A stretch of 64,000 bases of DNA from Methanomethylovorans sp041447285 (GTDB lineage: Archaea; Halobacteriota; Methanosarcinia; Methanosarcinales; Methanosarcinaceae). Within the stretch, counting starts at the first letter, position 1. The number at the start of each line of letters is the position of its first letter. Below are positions 26,301 to 33,838 of this stretch, piece by piece. The position numbers and the translations under genes are program-made. The notes beneath the pieces were generated by a model. That model saw only the letters and a program-made list of their open reading frames with translations, searched no databases and was not told the origin of the DNA. Location: positions 103,097 through 167,096 of the forward strand of contig NZ_JBGMEB010000009.1 in NCBI RefSeq assembly GCF_041447285.1, written 5' to 3'.

Positions 26301-28998
26301 ACCTCACTGGAGAGGGGAAGATAGCGATATGTTATCTCTGAACTCTTTTGTCGAATGGATGCTGTCTTTCCGTAAACATTTCCTTAACAAGGCATATGAT
26401 GACCAGATATGCGAGAAGATCAGTGCTGGTGTTTCTAAAACAGATATAGAAAAATCTATTGATACTCTAACAAAGAACAAAAGTATCTTCATCGAAAAGC
26501 GGGATAAATTGTTTGCTCGGCTGAACTTCAATCACGAGCAGATATTTGGAGCTAGCATTGATACTGTACCTATTGAGGAAATGGACTCTAAACTTAAGTT
26601 GTGGAAAGAAGGAATACCAAAGATTCAAAAATGGGGTCAATTCACTATTTCCCGAGATAGATGTCTCAACACATTTGCATCCCCGATAGTAGATCTCATT
26701 GATCTGGACATGATGGAGCCAGATGATATTATTCCATGTTTCAGAGGAAACTTTGCAGAAGATATTCTTAGGTCTGCGTTCAAAGAACGATCATCTTTGG
26801 CGAGTTTTATGGGAGAACTCCACGAAAAGAAAATCAAAGATTTCATAGAACTGGATAGCGGACTGATTGTGGAAAATAGGCAAAGGCTTGCTCATTTGCT
26901 TTACAAGAGACAGCCACCAATTCCCAGAGGCGCATCGCCAAAATCCGAGGCTGGTATCCTCTTAGGAGAATTCAATAGAAAGCGCAATCATATGCCTATA
27001 AGGAAACTGATGACATATACAGGTGGCTTGATACAAAAAATAAAACCCTGTTTCATGATGAGCCCGCTGTCAATAGCGCAATTCTTGGACCCTCTCAATG
27101 TCAATTTCGATGTGGTTGTTTTTGACGAAGCAAGCCAAGTAAGGCCCGAAGACTCTTTAGGGGCATTGTTGCGAGCAAACCAATGTGTAATAATAGGTGA
27201 TACTCGTCAGCTTCCTCCTACAAGCTTTTTTGATAATATGGTTGATCCAACTGAGGAAACCGATGAAGAAATTACAACTTCGTTATCTGATATAGAAAGT
27301 ATTCTTCACCTGTGCAAACGTAGTTTCCTTACGAAGAATCTCCGTTGGCACTATCGTAGTAGGCATGAATCTTTAATAGCAGTTTCGAATCAGGAGTTCT
27401 ATGACAACAGGTTGGTAATCTATCCTTCACCGATAGCTGATATGGAACATCTGGGTCTGAAATTTGTTCATCTGCCAGATACTGTATATGATCGCGGAAA
27501 GACCTCTGTAAATAGAAAAGAAGCAAAAGCAGTCGCAAAAGCTGCTCTTGAACATTTTTCCAAGTATCCCGACAAAAGTCTTGGTATTGGTACGTTCAAT
27601 ATAAAACAACAGCAGGCCATACAGGAAGAAGTTGACATGCTGCTCATCGAGCATCCCACCATGGCTAAGTTTTTTGATAGTAAACATCAGGATCATTTCT
27701 TTGTCAAGAATCTGGAAACAATACAGGGTGATGAGAGAGATGTAATTTTCATCAGTGTTGGTTTTGGTTTTGATAGTGACCACAAGCTTAGCCTGCATTT
27801 CGGTCCACTGAACCAGGAAGGTGGAGAGCGGCGGTTAAACGTTTTGATCACACGTGCACGTGAAAAGTGTGTAGTGTTCTCTAATTTCAAAGCACATGAC
27901 CTTCCGACCACTCAGACATCGCCTTTTGGCGTAAAGTCATTGAAAGTATTCCTGGAATTTGCCGAGAACAGAAATCTCCACAGCATGTATGCTACGGGAG
28001 AAGATGCCGGATCGCCATTTGAAGAAGCCGTGTATGAGTTCCTTAGCGATTGCGGATATGATGTTCAAAAACAGGTTGGTTGTGCTGGATATCGCATTGA
28101 TCTTGCAATTATAGATCATAGATATCCAGGCAAATATCTTTTGGGAATAGAATGTGATGGGGTTAAATACCATTCATCTCAGGTAGCAAGAGATAGGGAC
28201 AGGCTACGCCAGCAGATTCTTGAAGACCTTGGCTGGACCATCTATCGCATCTGGTCTACAGACTGGTACCGGAATAAAAAAGAGTGCCAGGTAAGACTTA
28301 GGGAATTTGTTGAAAAGACAAAAGTGGAGAGCGTTATACCAATTCTAACCAAGAAGGACCAGTTTACAAGTTCAGCACTTACAATGAATACAGGTGTTGA
28401 GAGGGAAAAGGTCACAGAGTTACCTATTTCTGATGAGGATGAGTTCTTGGGTCTTGTTCCAGAGTACAAGGTATGTACTTCTATCGATATCCCTACGTGG
28501 AAGCAGATTCATGAGCTATATCCGTATGAACTTGAAAAAGCTATCCAAAAGATCCTTGAAATTGAATCTCCCATCCATATAGATGAATTAATAAAAAGGA
28601 TTCGTGAGAATCATGGTTTGAAAAGAACCGGTGAAAAAATCAGAAATGCTATTCTGGATGCTGTTAATTATTCGGAGAATAAAAACAATCTTGTTAAACG
28701 TGGCGATTTTCTATGGAAAGATATCAATGATGTAAATCTCCGTCGCAGATGTAATGGAGTTGCCGCAAAAATCGAAATGATTTGCGATGAGGAGATAGCT
28801 GAAGCTGTAAAATTGGTAATTAGAACTCAGCATGCCACCCTCCCTTATGAACTTGTGGTTCAAACTTCAAGGGTCTTTGGAATACGATCCACCAGCAAGA
28901 TCGCTTCAGAGAGGATCGAAGACGTAGTCAATGAATTGATTAGTAATGATGAATTGAAGATCTTGTCAAATGGTATGGTGGACCTTGCTGAGAACTGA
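23302..28998 (+). CDS. DUF4011 / SF1 helicase / Vsr-like nuclease / DUF3320 protein, predicted anti-phage defence
   Basis: The product has 1898 residues. The N-terminus carries the DUF4011 signature NLLDLTMRNQLLNF. The SF1 helicase has Walker A GPPGTGKS (about 332-339), motif II DEASQVRPED (about 1275), GDTRQLPP, and motif VI RRLNVLITRAREK (about 1507). A Vsr/MTES_1575 endonuclease-like domain follows (IECDGVKYHSS then RDRDRLRQ, about 1614-1650), then DUF3320 (about 1720-1898). All motifs look intact. This architecture is listed among predicted antiviral genes (helicase-Vsr type, named hhe in one survey, from memory). Between motifs I and II lies a helical insert of about 900 residues containing two tandem duplications. 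It is probably a DNA translocase-nuclease acting on foreign DNA. GGAG precedes ATG 23302. Confidence 0.88.
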   Translation: MTIVDKELEVARHNLLDLTMRNQLLNFRSSKTRTIKVVDEIPREVYDRLVLQEKKMEFRPSFIQNIKYTQSADEKKLKVQNADLYADEASVLWKMPQSSEMMEAKHTDRFLQTTLKSEDLQKRMYYISQQSQSVLEEQGYTVLYLALGFLEWDECVEGSKLRRSPLVLIPVELSRAEVGGPFQLSWTGEDILTNISLQTKLIEYEIAFPEFEMPDLKDGLDQYYQNITNIISKKPNWKVLSEINLSFFSFTKFVMYKDLDPVAWPEDNSPSIHPLIKCIFDPDTQDYGIEFSEDDVDKKLNARNIYHVMDADPSQIAVIEDVKSGKNIVVEGPPGTGKSQTIANIIAELLAAEKTVLFVSEKMAALEVVKSRLEQVGLGDFCLELHSRKSNKKEVLKELKRTVSLASPKSVSLDSSFYKFENLKAELNDYAKALREPFGSICQSPFNLFCMKETALHHFENAGREIPNIRLSNAEQCSQKDWTEAISVLSNVTDVLPLVKPVNRNQWKGCSPGLVLPSDESEIEDLLDTCKVSLDELISSINGLCNLSSANIPLNLSEIESSILVSRVVALSKPVNEEVLLNQNWDKEPAAAPTLITKVRDFQKQRSVLYSKFREDVLENDIDALISQYKELSDKYPIIQFLDSKCIEHPWKVNSPHGTLPPNEKELEELIARCKKSFIDLENMIKRLCDSCSIHKPLTLEEIEPSISAARIIASSYPIDEDVLQNKEWNELNSQARSLIEKVELYKRLSSGLHSKFKEHAFEKDIDSIIKEYKELSASFFILRIFNSRYRYLKNEISSFYKDVAPKKIEYIISDLNELSTCIQYRKEIRDSSQRGKSLFGPYWKDENSDPQILGPFAEWIVSFRQKLLKDAFDDQVFHKISAGVSRKNGEKAIDDLLRAADHFTEQRDNLAVLIGISPQLLFSSTAENPQLENISIQLDSWKNGILEIQKWKNSIAQFYRTESPEKAEDIVSNLKEISDCNVSRERIRELNEIGVSFFGPHWRGEDSDMLSLNSFVEWMLSFRKHFLNKAYDDQICEKISAGVSKTDIEKSIDTLTKNKSIFIEKRDKLFARLNFNHEQIFGASIDTVPIEEMDSKLKLWKEGIPKIQKWGQFTISRDRCLNTFASPIVDLIDLDMMEPDDIIPCFRGNFAEDILRSAFKERSSLASFMGELHEKKIKDFIELDSGLIVENRQRLAHLLYKRQPPIPRGASPKSEAGILLGEFNRKRNHMPIRKLMTYTGGLIQKIKPCFMMSPLSIAQFLDPLNVNFDVVVFDEASQVRPEDSLGALLRANQCVIIGDTRQLPPTSFFDNMVDPTEETDEEITTSLSDIESILHLCKRSFLTKNLRWHYRSRHESLIAVSNQEFYDNRLVIYPSPIADMEHLGLKFVHLPDTVYDRGKTSVNRKEAKAVAKAALEHFSKYPDKSLGIGTFNIKQQQAIQEEVDMLLIEHPTMAKFFDSKHQDHFFVKNLETIQGDERDVIFISVGFGFDSDHKLSLHFGPLNQEGGERRLNVLITRAREKCVVFSNFKAHDLPTTQTSPFGVKSLKVFLEFAENRNLHSMYATGEDAGSPFEEAVYEFLSDCGYDVQKQVGCAGYRIDLAIIDHRYPGKYLLGIECDGVKYHSSQVARDRDRLRQQILEDLGWTIYRIWSTDWYRNKKECQVRLREFVEKTKVESVIPILTKKDQFTSSALTMNTGVEREKVTELPISDEDEFLGLVPEYKVCTSIDIPTWKQIHELYPYELEKAIQKILEIESPIHIDELIKRIRENHGLKRTGEKIRNAILDAVNYSENKNNLVKRGDFLWKDINDVNLRRRCNGVAAKIEMICDEEIAEAVKLVIRTQHATLPYELVVQTSRVFGIRSTSKIASERIEDVVNELISNDELKILSNGMVDLAEN

Positions 28999-29035
28999 TA
29001 GTTATCTGTCATCGAGTACTGAATGAGGGAGGATG

Positions 29036-29389
29036 TTAGGTTTCATCAACTTCTTTTAGCTCAGACCGTAGCTTTTCAAGCTTTTCCTTAAGTATAGGCA
29101 ATTCGTTTTCCAGAGTGTCCCAAACAAGATTGTAATCAACAATAAAATATGCATGAATAAGTCTGTCCCTCATCCCAGCAATCTTGCTCCATGGTAGATT
29201 CGGAACAAGAGCCTTTATATTTTCAGGTATTGCTTTGGCTGCCTCACCCAATATCTCGAACTGCCTAACCACAGCACTCTCAGTTTTCGCATCGCATAGG
29301 AAATCTTCTCTATCCATCCCATGGGTGAAATCCTCTATTGCATCTACAGCATCGATCATTTCAGACAGGTATAGCAAAGGCGACCTCAT
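29036..29389 (-). CDS. hepT: HepT-type HEPN ribonuclease toxin (DUF86)
   Basis: The product has 117 residues. It has the DUF86/HepT helical fold with the HEPN active motif R-x4-H-x-Y seen as RDRLIHAYF (about 78-86), and the typical region EILGEAAKAIPENIKALVPNLPW. HepT cleaves RNA as a dimer and is silenced when the partner nucleotidyltransferase modifies a Tyr in this motif. Its start overlaps the mntA stop by 4 bases (ATGA). It converges on the helicase-nuclease gene, ending 37 bases from it. Confidence 0.92.
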   Translation of the reverse strand: MRSPLLYLSEMIDAVDAIEDFTHGMDREDFLCDAKTESAVVRQFEILGEAAKAIPENIKALVPNLPWSKIAGMRDRLIHAYFIVDYNLVWDTLENELPILKEKLEKLRSELKEVDET

Positions 29390-29700
29390 AAAGCCACCAG
29401 CTCTCTCAAAACATCATCGCGCATCATTGGATGCAAGGCCCTCATGGAAACCACATCAACAGGGATTCCAAGCATCTCTTCAAGGTAGTCTCCAAGTCCC
29501 ACCAGATCAAAAAGAGTTGCACCATCATCGAAATTAACAAGTACGTCCACGTCACTGCCAGCTTTCTCTTCACCTCTGGCATAAGAACCGAAGATGCCGA
29601 TTACTTCCGCTTTGAACATCTGTCTTATCTCACTCCTGTGCTCTTTAATCAGAAGCTTAATATTGTCCATTTTTACGTATCTTCCTTGTATTTCATTCAT
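29386..29700 (-). CDS. mntA: MntA-type minimal nucleotidyltransferase antitoxin
   Basis: The product has 104 residues. It shows the exact GS-x10-DxD motif of the MNT family (GSYARGEEKAGSDVDV), so the catalytic residues are present. It should transfer AMP to HepT and neutralise it. GAGGGA lies 7-8 bases before ATG 29700, preferring this start over the ATG ten codons later. A TATA-like CTTAAATACG on the minus strand near 29738-29748 gives a short leader. Confidence 0.92.
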   Translation of the reverse strand: MNEIQGRYVKMDNIKLLIKEHRSEIRQMFKAEVIGIFGSYARGEEKAGSDVDVLVNFDDGATLFDLVGLGDYLEEMLGIPVDVVSMRALHPMMRDDVLRELVAL

Positions 29701-29748
29701 AACGAGATCCCTCTATTATTTAAACTAACTACCTTCGTATTTAAGATT

Positions 29749-30317
29749 TGGTCAATTGGTATGGAATTAGCATTAATGAAAAGATATATCTCGAAAAAGC
29801 CATTCTCAAACAGTGTTTGCGTAAGTGGAATGTTTTTCTTTGATATCTTGAAAGTTTTACCTTCACATCCTCCATGTCCCTACAACCCCAAATCTCAACT
29901 TTAGAACCTTTGTAATAGAACCTGTTTCAAAACCTCTCTTACACCTTTTCTTTTGTTACTTGTTCATTTTATTGTTTGAGAGAACTTTCTATATAAATTG
30001 GAATGAATACTTAAAACATTCCTTATCCACTGTTATAATCCAAAAATATAACATCTCTTAAAAGAAAAACTATTATCCAAGTTTGTAGAGTTTACCCTTA
30101 AAGAGTGAATAGTTATAAAAAAGAGCAAAACTTAAACACAAGTAGAAATAATTGAATTCAAGACAAAGGAATCAGAAGAACTGTGAACTGAAAAAGCATA
30201 AAGCGGTTTATCTTGAAAACCATGAGAATTAATTCTCTCATTATACAGTTGTTCATAGTTAGAGCAATGCTTATTTTCTTTCTGAAATAGGAAGGATTCT
30301 CAATAACAATAGGAGTC
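29749..30317. other. intergenic stretch between the TA pair and the KaiC-like gene
   Basis: AT-rich, with no gene that I can support. It includes a perfect 14-base palindrome GAGAATTAATTCTC at 30224-30237, about 80 bases before the next TATA box, which may bind a regulator. GAACCTGTTTCAAAACC near 29919-29935 resembles the ends of some IS elements but has no partner. Confidence 0.4.
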
Positions 30318-30331
30318 GCCTATAAATAGGC
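30318..30331 (+). promoter_or_regulatory. palindromic TATA box of the KaiC-like gene
   Basis: GCCTATAAATAGGC is a perfect 14-base palindrome around a strong TATA box, 51 bases before ATG 30382. A transcript start near 30350 would leave a 30-base leader. The palindrome could also let a dimeric repressor compete with TBP. Confidence 0.5.
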
Positions 30332-30381
30332 ATTTAAGAGATACCACTGTTTAAGTATTATGCTATACTTGTAGATTATCA

Positions 30382-31053
30382 ATGCTTGCAAATCTAGGAT
30401 TAGGCGATATACCCGGAAATGTAGTACTGTTAATAGAAGAAGACATGGGTAATGTCAAGAGTATTTTTGTGCAGATGGCAGTACAGGAACTGTTTCATGA
30501 CAGGAAAACAATAGTATATATTTCCACCACACGTTCACAGGAAGATGTAAGAAATCACATCTCAACATCTGAGCAAGACAAAGAGAACAATGACTTCACA
30601 ATACTAGGAAGTTTTAATGAACTAAATTCTCTGTTGAACATTTGCAAGAAAAGTACAGATGTACCTGCAGATGCCAACATGGTCCAAAACCCACCTCTTA
30701 GCAATCTTTTTACTGCCGATGTATGTATCATTGATACATTCTCCCACCTTTTCATGGAAGAAGATACAAGCACGATCAAAGAGATACTGAATTGCTTTGT
30801 TACCATGAGCAGAAAAAATAGAACAACTTTTCTACTACTGTCGGATATGGGAATACTTACTGACCGTTCAGAAAGAATCATAAGAGCTATGACTGACGGA
30901 ACAATCCAGTTCAGGACGGAATACATAGGAAGTAAAATAAATCGCTACATTAACATACCCAAGATGCCTGGCACCCCACCATTTAATAGAATGGTACCTT
31001 TCAATGTAACAGGAAGGAGAATTGCCATTGATACGAGAGAAAGAGTAGGTTAA
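30382..31053 (+). CDS. KaiC/RadA-superfamily protein with degenerate P-loop
   Basis: The product has 223 residues. The overall pattern fits a single KaiC-like RecA-fold domain: beta strand VVLLIEED, then helix, TIVYISTT, the Walker-B-like DVCIIDTFSHLF, and FLLLSDMG. The C-terminal strand region RMVPFNVTGRRIAIDTRERV is typical of methanogen KaiC/RAD55-like proteins. The P-loop is broken: EEDMGNVKS replaces GxxGxGKS/T, so tight ATP binding is doubtful. Role unknown; possibly a signalling or scaffold protein. It has its own promoter and no same-strand partner within 350 bases. Confidence 0.65.
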   Translation: MLANLGLGDIPGNVVLLIEEDMGNVKSIFVQMAVQELFHDRKTIVYISTTRSQEDVRNHISTSEQDKENNDFTILGSFNELNSLLNICKKSTDVPADANMVQNPPLSNLFTADVCIIDTFSHLFMEEDTSTIKEILNCFVTMSRKNRTTFLLLSDMGILTDRSERIIRAMTDGTIQFRTEYIGSKINRYINIPKMPGTPPFNRMVPFNVTGRRIAIDTRERVG

Positions 31054-31097
31054 ATTCTCAGAATAGACCAAACATTAAGAGAAGATAAAAACCGCTT

Positions 31098-31134
31098 TAG
31101 GGAAGTGAGGAGACATGGAATCATGCCTCCCCTA
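31098..31134 (+). other. bulged hairpin after the KaiC-like gene
   Basis: TAGGG (31098-31102), GAGG (31107-31110) and CATG (31114-31117) together pair with the unbroken run CATG-CCTC-CCCTA (31122-31134) around a GAAT loop. That is 13 bp with bulges on one side only. A CCCAG/CTGGG pair follows at about 31150-31175. There is no T-run, so it is not a standard terminator; it could be a structured leader or small RNA in the 353-base gap. Confidence 0.35.
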
Positions 31135-31406
31135 TGGATTTATACCCCAGTCGTGACAATGATCTGGGATGATGGATGAAAGTACATTCACATATATAAA
31201 TAAACTCTTGAATTATTCCTAGAAAGCTTCTTATTCGTATAAATAATTATTATGCCATTTGTTTAGAGCAATTTATGAATAACACAATTCTAATCAAAGA
31301 AAGATTATTATATTTAGATAAATATAACTGATTACTAGTTCAGCTTATAAAACCCCATAGAGAATAACTACTAAAAACAAAATAAACTAAAAACGGGGGA
31401 CTAAAA

Positions 31407-31949
31407 ATGGATAAAATGGAAAATATCCCCAAGAATGAGTACGAGATTGCAACTTTTGCTGTTGGAACCTCTTGGAAAGCAGAGGCAGTATTTCGCAACA
31501 AATCCAGAGGAATAATCACTTCCTACGTAGGATATACAGGAGATGAAGTACAGTACCCACGACTTGAAAGGGACACAGAGAATGGAACTGACCTTATACA
31601 GGCTGTGCAGATTGTATTTGATCCAAAAATTGTTCCCTATGAGCGATTAGTGGAATTATTCTGGGAATTACATGACCCCTCATATTTCCTCAAGTCTGAA
31701 GAAAATATCAAACAATTCAGATCAATTATATATTACCACTCAGAAAAACAGAAAGAGAGAGCAATCATATCCAGAAGGAAATTTGAACGAACAGAAAAAG
31801 CCAAAAGTCAGATAAATACTCAAATACTACCTGCAACACATTTCTTTAAAATTGAAAAAGAAGCGCATGAAAGTAATCACAATACCATGAAAAAAAATGG
31901 TATCAACAGAAGTTTTCCTAAAAAGAGTCTTCAACACCAGGCACGGTAA
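31407..31949 (+). CDS. MsrA-family protein lacking the catalytic cysteine
   Basis: The product has 180 residues. The fold markers of peptide methionine-S-sulfoxide reductase are present: IATFAVG, SYVGYTGDE, VQIVFDPKIVPYERLVELFWELHDP, FRSIIYYHSEKQ. However, the catalytic GCFWG motif reads GTSWK (codons gga acc tct tgg aaa), so the nucleophilic Cys is gone. The usual GHAE is replaced by TDLIQ, and the C-terminal resolving region is rewritten with no Cys anywhere. It should not reduce methionine sulfoxide. The frame is intact, so it is either a repurposed binding protein or a young pseudogene. It overlaps the convergent ABC gene by 19 bases. Confidence 0.85.
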   Translation: MDKMENIPKNEYEIATFAVGTSWKAEAVFRNKSRGIITSYVGYTGDEVQYPRLERDTENGTDLIQAVQIVFDPKIVPYERLVELFWELHDPSYFLKSEENIKQFRSIIYYHSEKQKERAIISRRKFERTEKAKSQINTQILPATHFFKIEKEAHESNHNTMKKNGINRSFPKKSLQHQAR

Positions 31950-32740
31950 TATCCACCTGTATTTTGAACCTCCACCTGTAATCCGAATAGCAGAGAAAGG
32001 TTGGAGGAGGTCAATATCTCCTTTTTCGGTCCATCCATGAAAATTTTTCCATCTTTGAACAGAATGACTCGTTCTATTTCCGGAATTATGTCCTGGAGGT
32101 TGTGAGTTACAAGAATAATGCTTTTCCCTGCTGCTGCAATTCTGCGCATTACTTCTCTAAATTTATGAAAACTGTGCAGATCAAGACTATTTGCAGGCTC
32201 ATCAAGCACAAGAGCCAGAGGATCATGAACCAGGGCTCTTGCAATAAGTATTCTTCTGGCCTCACCGGTTGACATCTGAGAAATGGATTTATCCTGAAGA
32301 TGAGATATTTCCAGAAATTCCATTACTGTCTGGACTATACACTTCATCTCATAAGTAACACGGTGATTTTTGTAAATCCCAATACTACTGAAAAATCCAG
32401 ATAAAACAGCTTCATACCCACAGATGTCACGAGTATATTCATGCTGAAGATCGCCTGAAACTATACCCAACAGATCTTGCAGATCAAATATATCCCACCT
32501 TTCTTTACCCATGATGCGACATGCAACACCTGGAGAATTAACCAATGGCCGATATTCTCTGGTAATAGTCTTGATGAGAGAAGACTTTCCGGAACCATTA
32601 GGACCAATGATAGCAACGTTCTCACCCACACCTATTTGCAGAGAAACAGAATCAAGTATCTTTTTTCCACCACGAGTAACTGTGATATTCCTGAAATCTA
32701 TCAAATGACCGGTATCTGGATGATCTAAGCTGCCCTGCAT
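31931..32740 (-). CDS. stand-alone ABC-transporter ATPase (ModF/COG1119-like)
   Basis: The product has 269 residues. It has Walker A GPNGSGKSS, a signature reading MSTGEARRILIARAL in place of LSGGQ, Walker B ALVLDEPANSLD, and the switch THNLQDI. The sequence resembles single-domain ModF-like or iron-complex ATPases. No permease or binding protein is adjacent, so the partner is elsewhere or it is a soluble ATPase. Its 3' end overlaps the MsrA-like gene on the other strand. Confidence 0.85.
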   Translation of the reverse strand: MQGSLDHPDTGHLIDFRNITVTRGGKKILDSVSLQIGVGENVAIIGPNGSGKSSLIKTITREYRPLVNSPGVACRIMGKERWDIFDLQDLLGIVSGDLQHEYTRDICGYEAVLSGFFSSIGIYKNHRVTYEMKCIVQTVMEFLEISHLQDKSISQMSTGEARRILIARALVHDPLALVLDEPANSLDLHSFHKFREVMRRIAAAGKSIILVTHNLQDIIPEIERVILFKDGKIFMDGPKKEILTSSNLSLLFGLQVEVQNTGGYYRAWC

Positions 32741-32946
32741 AATATTGCATATCTAAGGAGATAATTGTATAAAAACAATGTCTGTGAATGGATTTCTGAA
32801 GTGACATCATTCCTCTTTGCTTACCACCATTTATAAATATGTAGCCTAGTATTGCATATCAACCACACAGATAGTAAGAATATAACAGGCATTTCTCACA
32901 CTATACCGCTTATTTCTTAAATTTAGTATTACACGAAAGGAATCAC

Positions 32947-33825
32947 ATGTGGGAAACATTCAAACAAGGGAACATGAGATCAACTACACCCATAATTGAA
33001 CTTAAGAAACTTTCCTATTCTTACGGCAACAGCAAAATAGAGGCACTTAAAGACATTAATCTGGAGATATATCCCGGAGAAAAAGTAGCATTTTTAGGGG
33101 CTAATGGTGCCGGAAAATCCACGTTATTTAAACACTTGAACGGCATCCTTAAACCAAACTCCGGAGAGATATTAGTCCACGGGGAGACGATATCTAAGAA
33201 AAACATAGAAAAAGTGCGCCAAACGGTAGGGATAGTTTTTCAAAACCCTGATGATCAGATCCTTGCACCCACAGTAGAACAAGATGTAGCTTTCGGACCC
33301 ATTAATATGGGCCTCTCAGAAGAAGAGGTTACAGCACGAGTAAACGAAGCTTTAGGATTTGTGAATATGCTGGGACTGGAAGAAAGATCTCCACACCACC
33401 TCAGTGGGGGCCAGAAAAAACGTGTTGCTATTGCCGGTATACTAGCTATGAGGCCAGAGGTCATAGTATTAGATGAACCTACAGCCGGACTTGATCCGAA
33501 GAGCGCTGAAAATATAATGAGCGTTATTGAGACGATGAATCGTGGTCTTGGAATTACAATAATCCTCTCAACCCACGATGTGGACATGGTGCCTCTTTTT
33601 GCGGACAGGGTTTTCCTTATGCATCATGGAAAAATAGAAGCACATGGTACAGCAACGGAAATATTCAAACAACATGGACTGTTGGAACATGTGCACCTGA
33701 GAATCCCCCGGATAGCAGAGGTATTTGAATTGCTCAAGGCCGAGGGCCTGGATGTGGAAACAAAAGTCACACCTGCAGATGCCAGGGATGAGATCCTGAG
33801 GCTCTTAAATACACCCAGGGAATAG
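32947..33825 (+). CDS. cbiO: cobalt/nickel ECF transporter ATPase CbiO
   Basis: The product has 292 residues. It has Walker A GANGAGKST, Q-loop FQNPDDQI typical of ECF ATPases, signature LSGGQKKRVAIAG, Walker B VIVLDEPTAGLDP and switch STHDVD. It powers uptake of cobalt or nickel with CbiQ, CbiM and the small CbiN. GAAAGGA lies about 6 bases before ATG 32947; an in-frame ATG nine codons later is possible. cbiQ follows after 13 bases. Cobalt (for corrinoids) and nickel (for F430) are both in heavy demand in methanogens. Confidence 0.95.
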   Translation: MWETFKQGNMRSTTPIIELKKLSYSYGNSKIEALKDINLEIYPGEKVAFLGANGAGKSTLFKHLNGILKPNSGEILVHGETISKKNIEKVRQTVGIVFQNPDDQILAPTVEQDVAFGPINMGLSEEEVTARVNEALGFVNMLGLEERSPHHLSGGQKKRVAIAGILAMRPEVIVLDEPTAGLDPKSAENIMSVIETMNRGLGITIILSTHDVDMVPLFADRVFLMHHGKIEAHGTATEIFKQHGLLEHVHLRIPRIAEVFELLKAEGLDVETKVTPADARDEILRLLNTPRE

Positions 33826-33838
33826 AGAAGGCAACTGC

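Noticed and set aside
29431..29904. 157-codon plus-strand frame over mntA
   Set aside because: Antisense to the first half of mntA and its promoter, with no family match.
22766..30381. Attachment-site repeat of the tRNA-Glu 3' end bounding the defence genes
   Set aside because: I looked for a second copy of the T-arm and acceptor sequence downstream and found none, so integrase-mediated insertion is not shown.
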